DNA from: Neodontobutis hainanensis
Lineage: Eukaryota > Chordata > Actinopteri > Gobiiformes > Odontobutidae
DNA length: 64,000 bases
Reading direction: 5' to 3'
Assembly (NCBI GenBank): GCA_024349245.1
Contig: JALDNG010000048.1
Span: forward strand, 7,788,501-7,852,500
The notes below the pieces were generated by a model that ran no database searches, had not been told where the DNA came from, and worked only from the letters and a program-made list of their open reading frames with translations. The translations under genes were made by a program, and so were the position numbers. Numbering within the stretch: position 1 is the stretch's first letter; the number at the start of each line of letters is the position of its first letter. This document shows, piece by piece, positions 14,601-26,600 of the stretch.

Positions 14601-17600
14601 TAATACTGTGGTGAAGATTAAAGTAGTTCATAATTTCAGATAAATATTTATAAATATTTATGAATTGAGATTCTTTCTACAGATAACATTGGGTAACATT
14701 CTTTAACACATTTTGATCTTTAGCTTCATTATAATTCAGTTATGCTGGATTTTGCATTTAGTATATGTCTAACTTTAGTGCAGACAAACAAAACAGTAAG
14801 TCATTTCTTTCACCTTTGACCCTGAGCTGTGCTGACGACTTGGCATTGCCTGCAGAGAAGTCCACGCTTCCTGCCATGTCTTTGCGGCAGTTGAAGAGAA
14901 TCAAAATGTGGTGAGCACCTTCTTCTTTGATTTCCACATCCTACAACAAAGAAAAATATTCACTTTATTGTACAATAAACACACAGTAATTGTATTTACA
15001 CTAAACTTATACTTTTTCTACTTTTCACTAATTCATCAGGGTTTTATTTAATCTTTTAAGTTAATACTAAGGCTATTATATCCTTAGACTCATTTTATTT
15101 TAAATTTTTTTTATTTTTTATGTGATCTTACGGCAGAGGGCATGAGTGTCTCCCCCTTCAGTTTCCATGTGGCATGGAGATCGTCCGCTGAGATTTCAAT
15201 TTCAAACTTCGCTGTCTCGGTCTCGGTGACCTCAACGCTGTACAGAGGTTTGAGCACCTTAATGTCACGCTCTGCGAAGGATTTAAACACATGTTAATGA
15301 GACTCAAAAAAAGACAAAAAGAACCCAGAGCAGAGGTGTAAAAATTGGCATCTTTCTGAGAATGTTTTTACAGCAAGAAAAAACAAAAAAAAAGAACATG
15401 AACAAAGACGTGACACTTTGGCTAGTAGCTGACGCTTCGTTTCAGAGCGACTTACAAGTTGCATACAAGCAAAACAAATCCTGATAAATATCCAACCGTA
15501 TACATTATTCCTACACTATCCATGACGAACGCGTAATATTAATGAGCAACCTAATTCATTTTTTACATTCAGTATTGCCGTATTCACAATAATGTTACTG
15601 TTACTGGGAGCTAACTAGTTTTGTCATTGATAATAAAAAATAAAAGTAATGACTTTATACACATGCATGTTGCAGAGGTCCAACAAAATTCAAATGATTA
15701 TAATTCAAAAGCTGAACTAGATCCTGGACATGTATAAGACAATAATTATGGCAAAAATGAAGTGTTTTTTTCCCCTAAATGCTGTACAAAGTGTGGTTAT
15801 CTGATAACTAATTCAACTAAATTTGCAGACAACATATATAAGCAATGTGGAGGCACAGATTAACGATCAAATAATAACTAGTAGACATGTTAACTTGAAA
15901 ATGCACATGCACAAGGAGGATTATCAAATGTACATAAACACTTAAATAGACATCTTGGAGGCATTTACATAAGTTACAATTATGCCTCTTGAGTTTTGAT
16001 GCCTTTAAGTCTTTCCTATACATGTATAATACTCCACTTTGATGTATATGGTTGGATTATCTGCAGGATTCAAAACACAACAAACACCAGATTGAGAACG
16101 AACAGTTCAAATGGAGGCAAGGCTTTGATGCTCATAGTGGGCGGGGCCTGATTCATCTGTCCAATCAGGATCAATGGTATCACAGGTATTACCTTCGATG
16201 TTCAGGTCGGCTTTGGTTTTGTCTGTGCCACAGTCGCAGGTGTAGGCTGCCATGTCGCTCTTGGCCGCCTTCTTGATGACCAGCATGCGCTTCTTGCCGT
16301 CGGATTGGAAGATAACGTTCTTGGAGGGATAGATTTCGTTACCGTCTTTGAACCATTTGACCTCGCCGCTGGCCTTGCTCAGCTCGCACAACAGAATCAC
16401 CTCCTCTTTCTCAACGGCGGTGTAATTCTGGAGCTTCGCTGTAAAGTACAGGTCACCTTCTGCAGGAGGAGCCGCCGCAAGACAAGTTAGTTAAGGAGTG
16501 AGGAATACATTAAACTTGAAGGTTATGAGAATTGCACCCTAAAGAGACATCAAATGATTGTCTTTTAAAACTCACCAAGTACTGTGAGCATGGCCTCCGA
16601 TGTCTTGCCCATAGCCTCCACTTTGATGACGGATGTGTCGTCGACGGTGACCTCTTTAAAGGAAAGCGTGTGCACTTTGCCCTGCTCTGACATATGCACC
16701 ACTTTGCTAGGGTGCAGACGAATGCCGTTTTTGTACCACACCACCGGGATGTTCTCGTGAGACAGCTCAACACTGAACCCTGCGGTCTCACGCTCCTTCA
16801 CTGTCACGTCTTTGATCGGTTTGACAAATTCGAGGCGGATACCTAATAAATATAAGTTGTAGGCAGTGATAACAATTAAAAAAATAAAAATGTAAGTCAC
16901 TGCTTAGTTGCTTTACCTGTGGTTCATTATATTTGCTACTTTTAGTAAAATGTTTAAACGTTTGGAAGTTTTGGTTTCAAGAGTTACATTAACTGAGTTC
17001 TACCAAGATTAACAAGAGCACAGGAAAGACAACCTGTTTCACCATTCTTTCATACAATTGGACCCTGTTTACCTTTAATAAAGAGTTTTGCAGATGTCCT
17101 CTTATCTTCAGCCTCAAACATATACTTGGCTTCATCCTCGTATCTGGCAGATTTCACAATAAGCGTGTGTCTCGTTTCCTCAGACACAAGCTCAAACTTG
17201 TCATCATTAGACAACTCAAGAGACCCCTTGAGCCAACGAAAGCTTTTGGGTTCTCGGGAAATTTCCAACTCAAACTTAGCCTCATCCTTTTCATACACGT
17301 GAAGGTCAGTCAGCGGTGTAATGAACGAGACTGGGATCTCTGTTGGGTCAGACACAGTGAATTAATTCCCAGGTATGGTTGGTGTTTAGTGGTTATTGAC
17401 CTGCCGAACTCATGACATTCGACAAATCCACGTGGTTTTTTAAAACCTCTACGAGATAAACACTGGTAGATCATTTTTAAAGAAGAAAGCCATTACAGCT
17501 GTAAGAGTTGGGAAGTAAAGCTCACCCTTCACTTTGAGGTTCGCTGAGCACTTAGCATTAGCGGCGGTAAATGAGATCTCGCCTGTCTGAGGGACTCTGC

Positions 17601-20600
17601 AGTTGTACAACACCAAAGTGTGTTTGGCGCCATCTTCTACGATCTCAACGTCCTGCACGTGGCCCCAAAACGTTAGAATTCCAGTATAAAAATTTACAGG
17701 ACTCACAAAATGATAACAGGGTGGACCATTAGCTTTCATTTCAAATATTTCAATATCAAATGAAAGTGAAATAAACCACTATTAAGAATTGGGACATACA
17801 GCAGATGGACTGAGGACTTCTCCATTCAATTTCCACTGGCCGTGCATGTCGTCTTCGCTGAGCTCAACCTCAAATCGAGCAGTTTCTCCGTCAAACACTT
17901 CGATGCCGTAAAGTGGTCGGACCACTTTAATGTGGCGGGCTAATGTTTTAAAGAGGGGGACAAAATTCATACTCAAGACAAGAAACATTTAGAAGATAAC
18001 ACAAAACTTTCACAGGACAAATACATAAACAAGTGAACAGTCATTGCCTTTTAATTGACACCTTATTAGAGAACCTTGTTTATGGTTCTATATTAAACCA
18101 CCTTTATTGAACTGTAAGCACCAATTGTTTACTTATGACAGATGATCAAAGATGCCATAACAGATGTTCATTACAATACAATAAAGGTTTATTTTTTATT
18201 TATTTTACTTCCAAGAGTTACAACTCTTAGAAGAAGTGTCTTTAAAAGTGCAAGAGTCACAAATTGCAGACAAGACAAGTTGCAGTGAAAGAACAATGAT
18301 ATATCTGATTTCCACAAAAGTTAGAAAAGAAAGGATATAGTAATGACAAAGTGATTATAGTAAGTAGATAGTAAATGATGGGCTTTAAGATGAAGAGTAA
18401 GCAAAAGAAGGTGTCGCAATGAGGTGATTTTTACCTTCGATATGAAGCATTGCTGTGGTCTTGTCTGTTCCACAGTCACATAAATAATGCCCTTTGTCTT
18501 TGTCGGCTACTTTCTTAATGGTGAGGGTTCTACGTTTGCCCTCGGCCTTGATCATAACTGCTTTTGAGGCTTTGACCTCGGCTTCATTGTGGTACCACAT
18601 GACCTCCACGTCCTTGTTAAGCTCACAATCCAGAACAACCTGGTCTTTCTCCACCGCCGTGTAGTCCTGGAGTTTGACTGTGAAATACGCGTCTCCCTCT
18701 GGAACGAGGAAATGTTCGATTTGACACACAAATTCACATTGAGAACACATTCAAATGGAACAAAACAAACAGAGGACAGACATTTTGAAATGAAGATGGT
18801 AATGTTTAACAACAGGGAACACATAAAGAGACAAGTTTTTTGGTGAAGAGACACACTGATGGGAGGCTGTGGAGTGAGCTGTGGTTGAAGAAGGAAGAAC
18901 AGTGCACAATGGAACACACAGTTTTACCTATAACCGTCAAATTCGCCATGGAGGGAATCCCTTTAGCCTCAGCCTTAATTTGGCAAGTATCATCTAGAGT
19001 TACATCTCTTATTTCAAGAACATGTTTCTTTCCGTCCAAGTGAGTGATCACAGTTCGGCTTGGGTGGATTTTAACGTCGTTCTTATACCATGTGACTGGG
19101 ATGTTTTCATGAGAAAGCTCCAGCTCAAAGCGAGCCGTTTTGCCTTCTTTCACAGTTTGATCCTTTAATGGCGAGATAAATTTGAGCCTGATACCTATAA
19201 TTGTATTAGTAGGGAATATTCATATGAGTTAGTTCAGAAATGGAGAAGTACCAACTCAATGAATAAAGGGCACAAGGATTCATCTACGGGGCTTTGATGA
19301 CTTACCCTCCACTGTGAGTCTAGCAGTTGACTTTTTGCCCAAAACCTCAATTGTATAATCATCCTCATCCTCAAACTCGCAGCAGTTTATCACCAACATG
19401 TGCTTCTTTTCATCATCAATGATGTCAAACTTTTGGTCAGGGCTGATGATATCAGCCCCTTTGTACCACATGACCTTAGACACGTCCTTTGTGATGATGC
19501 ATTCAAACTTGGCCTGTTTCTTTTCAGGCACAGACACATCTTTGAGTGGGACAACAAAGTCCATTTCGATTTCTGGGTTGGAAGCAATACAAGTACTTTA
19601 ACAGCACAAAAGATCTGACAAACATAACAGTTGACAACTAGTGGTCAGTTTACTAAGAGCTTTTGGTTGTGCGTTATTGTATCAGCATAGGGCAATTTTT
19701 TGCTCTAGACTTTTTTTCTTATCTAAGCTCTTGAGACTTCCGCCTAGCTGTCAGCCCTTTGGGCCAAAGTCCTAACCATGCCCTGTTCTCTTATTAAATC
19801 AAGAGGTCAATAGATAGGCTGTGACCCCAACTTTCTCGTTTACAGTTTCATATTTTGCATTTGAGGAGCCTATTGAAAAGCCATTTTATAGGCCTAACCA
19901 CACTTCTTCGTAATGTGCAGTTTGTTATTTGTCAAGAAAAAAGGTTGGCTTCAGGTGTCTTCTGGTGATGCAGATGATTCAAAATGGACGCCATGTGTCT
20001 TCATATGGGTTTTCATGTCATCTTGGGACTGCCCTCCTAACAAATTTTCTTGGAATCCTTCTATTCTTCAGGTAGTTTGGCCTTTTTAACAATATGTATG
20101 TGCCATAAAAAATCCTTATTGTTTGCGACAATGTCAGTGTTTGATCGTGTGGTTGTTGTACTAATAAACTGACCAGTGTGCAACACATAAGAGACAGTAC
20201 AAGTACTATATTGTAATATCACAACACAAAGACATTACAAAATTACATAAATATAGACTGACAAAGACTCTTGAAAAAGGAAACATATAAACAAATGACA
20301 GAGAACAACACAACAAACATAGATGCCACAACATTTATAACACTAAATAAAACAAACAAGACAAAAAAAAAGAAGACACAGACTTGACACATAATGGTGA
20401 GACGCCTTTTGAAACAGTAGAAATTCCACAATAAAATGTCCTCTTGTATCTTGGGCTGTTAGAAATCAACATTTTGGCGTGGATCCTTGTAAATAAAGAT
20501 CTAAGGTCCGCTCTCATGCTGAAATCTTTATTTGATCATTTGCGGACCTTACATCTTTATTTTTACAGCTAATACAATGAGACGTGGTACAATAATGTTT

Positions 20601-23600
20601 TGTCAGCCTTTACGTCTGGAGCAGGGCTTACCTTTGACATTGAGCATGGCGCTGGTCACAGCATTCAGAGCCTGGTAGGACACTTCACCGGCCTGGTCCA
20701 GCTGGCAGTTCTTCAGTATCAGTCGACGAATTGCACCCTCCATTTGGATATCGCAAGTCTGACAATCAATGAAGATGTTAACAAGACATATTCACTCAAT
20801 AAATATGTCCGTCTTTGAAAATAAAATTAAAAAAAAAAAATAAAGGACACCTCCGATATCCCCTGAATCCTAAATTAGAAGTTCATCTGAACCATGCCGT
20901 GCTTTGTAAACCAAAATAAACAATGTTTCATCCAATTTACATATGTAAATTAGTCTTGATCTAGTAAATTAAACTTTCTGAACTCATTGTGAATCTAAAT
21001 TCATCTACTCTTACCGGAGATCTGGTCAAAACCTCTCCTTTGAGCTTCCATTCTCCAGGGATGTCGTCTTCAGAAATCTCAGTCACAAATGTGGCATCTT
21101 CCTTCTCGGTCACCTCAACGCTAGCCAAAGGTTTCAGGATCTCAGCCTCGCGCTCTAAGAAAGACAAGTGTTAATATTCATACATTTTCAAAACAATTTG
21201 CTACAACTTTAACTGTCAATGGGAAGTAAGTAAACACTGGGTCTCAACAGAGCAAAAGAAGATGGTCAAGTATTAAAGAAGGTAAATAGGGAGACAGATT
21301 CACCTCCTAAAGTGAGCTTGGCGGTGTAGAGGCGTCCCTCCACCTCCATGGCATATTCCGCGACATCGTCAGGCTGACAGTTTTTGATGGTGAGAGTCAG
21401 CTCCTTCCCGTCTTTCTTGATCTCCACTTTGTCTGAGGGAGTGACTTCATTCTCTCCTTTGAGCCATTTCCAGTTGGGGGTCTCCTTGAACAGCTCGCAT
21501 TTGAATGCTGCCGTGGCTTTTGGTTTGACGTGTTGGTCTCTCAGTGGCCTCACAATCCAGTCTTTAATAATTTCTGTTGGAGTAAAAAGTTGTGTCAGTT
21601 TCTATTTTTTTCAATTTCATTATTTTAAGACATGCTCTATAGTCACTTTTTCCAACACTTACCTATCACTTTAACATTTGTGGACGTCTTAACCTCCTCT
21701 TGTCCAGCCACCTCGCAGCTGTAAAGCCCAGTGTCCTCCTCTGAAGAGTTCTGGATGGTTACAGCGTGTTGCATACCAATAATGTTGATCTGGATCTTGT
21801 TCTCTTTTTTCTTCAAGATCTGCCCATCCCTTTTCCAAACAACATCTCGCTCCTTGTTCAACTCACAAGTCATGTAGATGGGCTGACCTTTAATTGCTGA
21901 AGTCTCCTCCTCGAGCTCCTTCAGCCATTTCACTGGCAGCTCTGTGGGTAAAGACAATAGCAAATCCAATTGAACTAAAGGAATAAATTAAAATTGACAT
22001 TCTAAAGATAAAGAATTAGTCAAATACCTTCAACAATGAGCTTGGCCGTGCATGAGATCTCTTTGCCAGCGTTCTTGGCGATACAGGTGTATTCACCAGT
22101 GTCGGACAACTGCACGTCAATGATAGCCAGCTTGCGATCTTTGCCGTCAGAGGTGAACTTGTGCTTGGGGCTCTCGCGCAGGTTGCTGCCGTCTTTCATC
22201 CAAGAAGTGATGGCAGTAGAAGGAGAAACTTCACACTCGAACACAGCTGAGGAACCAATGGACTCAGCCTCCTGAAGAACAATGTCCTGAAGCTTTTTGA
22301 TGAATTTCAGAGGAACGGCTTTGAGTTTAAAGCCTGCAAATGGTTCCTCTGGAGGTGTAGGACCTCTGCCACCCGGTTTCAGACCACGGCCCCTGCCTTC
22401 TCCAGGGGACGGTGTCTGCTTAGCTGCAATACAAGTGTAACAGATTAATCCCATTCAGTGTAAATTATTATTATTATTATCATTTTTTGGACATAAAAAC
22501 AAACAAAATAGATATAACAATATAACAATATAAATATTAATGTCTGAAAGGTAGTGGGTTGAAGTGTGAACATATATAATCCCACCCCCAATAAAATGTA
22601 TAATATATCATATTAATAATTAGTACAGGAATTTTTTACTTACGTTTAAGGCCTCTGCCTCTACCACGTCCCGCCTCATCTCCAGCTGGTTGTCCCTCTG
22701 TTCAGAAATATGAAAATGAGTTTGCAGCAAAAATAAGTGGGGAGGTTTATGCATTAAATTCTTGTCACGGAATTGAAAGCAGATACATGGAGACATGCAA
22801 AGTGATGAGAATCACATGAAATAATGAGTAAATGAAAATAGACACAGACAAATGGAAAATGTAAAGTTACAACTTCATAAATATTAAAACATCATGGGTT
22901 TGACTGGGATGTCAACTGGTGATGGAAACTGATGACATGGCTTAAAAATGTAACACAAAAGTGACAGAAAGCAAAATACATGAATAAATAAAACTGGAAT
23001 AAATATACAACAGTGAAAAAATATGAACGGCTATGTCACAAGGTGGAGCTTTTTCTAATTTGGAAAGAAGTAGTGGTCAGTGGGGAGACATAAAAGCAGA
23101 CAGTGACAATGGGTTTAAAAATACTTTGTCTGTCCTTTTAACACAATTTATTTCTAAATTAAGGCCCCACTGAACAGTTTAAACCAATGGAACTGAAATG
23201 ATTGACAATGATTGCAATGATAGACAAACTATGACACAACAAAATGCAATGAATATGACCTGACTCTGAATGAAAATGAACATAAAACAGGAAAAAGATG
23301 GTGCAGAGTTGAAAATGATGGCAAAATGATGAAGGCAGTGAGGATGAAGGCGTATTGGCGATGATGGAAGTAGATTATTCAGGGCATGAAGGGAGGGTAT
23401 GGCTGTTTTTTTCTCGGTTGTTAGCCCCAAAATAAAAGGGCCAGCCCAGTCTCACCTCTTCTGACCACCCCTGGCACCTCCACTGCTCCTTCCTCTGGTT
23501 CACCTTCCTCTGAGCCGTAACTCTCGGTGGGAACCAGCTCCCATCCCCAGGCTTCATCTTCTCCTTCGCCAGCCTCTTCCTCTGCCTCATACTCCTCCTC

Positions 23601-26600
23601 AAAAACCTCTTCCTCAGGCTGAGTGGCGATCTTTCTCATTAGCACAGCACCAGGGGACACTTCCTTCACTAATGGGATTGTGTCTTTGACAGGTTTAGCT
23701 GCTTCTGACGCTTTTCCCTCCTCTGGCGAAGGTTTCTTGGGGATCTTTTTAAGAGTGACAGCTTCAACAGGTGATTCTTTAGGTGAAACGGCTTTAGGCA
23801 CTTTTCTGAGTTTTTCCAGACTCGGTATCTTCTCAACAGGAACGGCTTCGGCTTCTTTTAGCTTATCCACTGTAGGAGAAGGCGTCTTTTTCAGCTCTGC
23901 TTTCTTGAGCTGTTCCACAGGTTTCAAAGCCACCTCTTCCTTTTTGCCTTTTGGTTTTGGTGTGACCCCTTTCTTCATCAGCACAGGCGTGGGCTCTTCT
24001 GGAGTCTTATCAGGCTTCTTAACAGCGGCAGGGACAGGAACTTTCTTTTCGGGGACTGCCTCTGCTTCCTCTAGTTTGTCTGGTTTCTTCTCAGAAACAT
24101 CTGCCACCTCAGGCTTCTTGAATGGTTCTTTTTCTTTGACTTTTTCTTCTGGAGTTATGCGGCGTCGACTCAAATCCTCTATTGGCTTCTTTTCTTTGTC
24201 CTCTGCGGGTTTCTTCTCAGGCTTTTCGGCTTCTTTAGATGGTTTAGTGAAAGGTTTTAACTTAACCGTTTCTGTTTCTTGCTCTTGTGTTGGGATCTTA
24301 CCCTTTCCTTTTAGCAATTTGGCCTCTTCGGGTTCTTTCTCTGGAGTTTTCTTTTTATCTGTAGGTTTTAGCAGTTTCTCTGGCTCTTTTAGCTCTGCAG
24401 GAGTTTTTTCTGGTTTCTTTGGAGGTTCTTTGGGTTCCACTTCTCTGGGAGTTCTTTCTCTCTTTTCAAAAGGCACCGTATCCCTGTCTGGTCTGTCCGT
24501 TTTGTCTTTTTCCGGCTCTTCAGTGTGCCTCAAAGGCTTCTCAAATGGTTTTAGCTTTATTGTTTCTGGCTCTGCTTCATCTAAAGGTAATTTTTTGACT
24601 TTCTTCAAATCAGCTTCAGGTGCTGGTGGTTCCTCCGCCTTAGGGGCTTTTGGAGTGATCTTCAGGGAAATCTTCTCCTCTGGTTTCTCCTCTTTCGGTG
24701 GTGCTTTCTGACGTGTCCATGCGTCTTTAGGAGCTTCTTTTTCTTCCAATTCTTTTGGCTTCACAACCTCAGGCTTTTTCACTACTTCTGCTCTGTCCCG
24801 AGGCTTTCTCTCCTCTGCCGGTTTTCTTGTAGCAACTGAAATCTCAAATTCTTCTTCTCTACGGACCATTTCCTCAACTGCCTGCACTTTTGTTGTAGTA
24901 GCTATCTTGGGTTTCTCCTCTTCCTCGGGTTGCTTAGGTGAAACTGTTGGGATCTTCTTCAGTTTCACTGTCTCGCGCTCCTCCTCAACTTCCTTGACGA
25001 CCCTTGTGGTTTTCTTTAAAGTAGGGATCTCAAATGTGCCTGCTTCCTCCTCTTTTGGAGGAGTTTTACCTTTTTTGAGTGCAACTGTTTCTGAGGTGGC
25101 AAAGGTTTGGCGTTACTTACACACAAAATAGACTGTGCACATGGTGCTATCACAAAACAGTTGCATAGAATTTCATTTCTAATTACATTATACAAGTATA
25201 AAAGTCTGCATTTATTTTTGAATGTGAAAACCTGAACTGCAACATGAACGAAGAAGACACACCAACAAAGAGACAACATTGATTCACTGGAAAAAAGCGT
25301 TTCAAAAAAGTAAAGGGTTTTGTGCCTACCTTTCTTGACTCCTCCCGGCGCCTGCACTGGTCCCTTGGTTTCATCTAATATAGAGGTATAGGTCACAAAA
25401 GGTTAATAATAAAAGCAGTCACTCAAACAGTCATATATATAGAGCAGCTAAACCTTGTAACTGTGAGAATATGAGTTTAAAAATGGAAGATGACATGAAT
25501 ATTTTTATTTATTTTTTGTTATTTATATAGCGCTTTCCCTCCTAGTAGGCACTCAAAGAATGGGGAGGTTTCAAGATGGGGTCCAGTTTAAAAGCAATTT
25601 AGATGAATGGTTTAAAACATTATGCATGATGGGAAAGTTATGTCAAACAATACAATGCACTGGATTCAAAATAAAGCTGTTTAGTGAAACAAAATAAAAT
25701 AAAAAATAATAATAAATAATAAAAAAATACAGACAAGGCAAAAGAAAAAGTCATATTGACCACAATAAAGCAGTCTGATAAAGTTTGATGAGGTGAGGAT
25801 GAGGGTGAATTGGGCTAAAATGCCCAAAAAAGAGATGTTTACTTAATTCTTGTAAACTACCTTTATCTGGAACTTTTGCTTCTACTATAATGGGTTTTTC
25901 TTCTAAAGCCTTCTTGGCTTGGTCTTCCACCTTAGGCTGAGGTTTGACCACTTAATTTATAGCAAAAAAGAAAGTGTTAAGTCATCAGCGGTTTTCTAAA
26001 TCTTAAACATTCATACATTATTTATGCCCTAGATACCTGGCTTTATTTCTTCTTTTGGAGTAATTTTTTTATCCACCTTCTTTTCCATTTTGTCATCAGG
26101 CTTTTTGACAATCTCTTGAACCTTCACTGACGGTTGAGGTTTGCGCTCTTTAAAGGTAAATTTAAGACAAAGGTCAACAAAGTCTTGATTTTAACCTCAT
26201 TCTAATGGAATTTGTCAACTAAAATTTACCCAAGAGTTTCATTCATAAACGAATGACAGGAGAAAAACATAAAGACTCGAATGTACTTTCAAAAAAAGAA
26301 TTTAGTACCTTCTTGTGGAGCAGTTGGCTCCACTACTGCCTCCTTGGCACGTGTTGGTAACTGCTTCTCTGCGGCAGGAACTTAGAAGTGAAATTATACC
26401 GCAATAAGAAACTCACAAGAGTGATGGGATGTTCATGCAACAATAAATAAAACCTTTGGATGAGGAAGAGGCTACCTGTTCATTTGACCTGTTTTCTTAA
26501 TAAAATGTAAGTGACACAATACAGTATTAAAGAAATGGTGTCAAAAAAGCCCACATAAAACCGTGTAGATCAGAAAGGAAAAAAAGTCTTCAGCCTTCAG

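Noticed and set aside
22698..23455. Additional short PEVK exon in this intron
   Set aside because: I looked for phase 1-1 pieces with AG/GT borders and Pro/Glu/Lys content and found none convincing. RNA would decide.
23623..24711. Plus-strand open frame of ~362 codons, Ser/Phe/Gly-rich
   Set aside because: It is the antisense shadow of the Lys/Glu/Pro codons of PEVK exon e63. It has no promoter, domain or splice support, and the minus strand is clearly coding.
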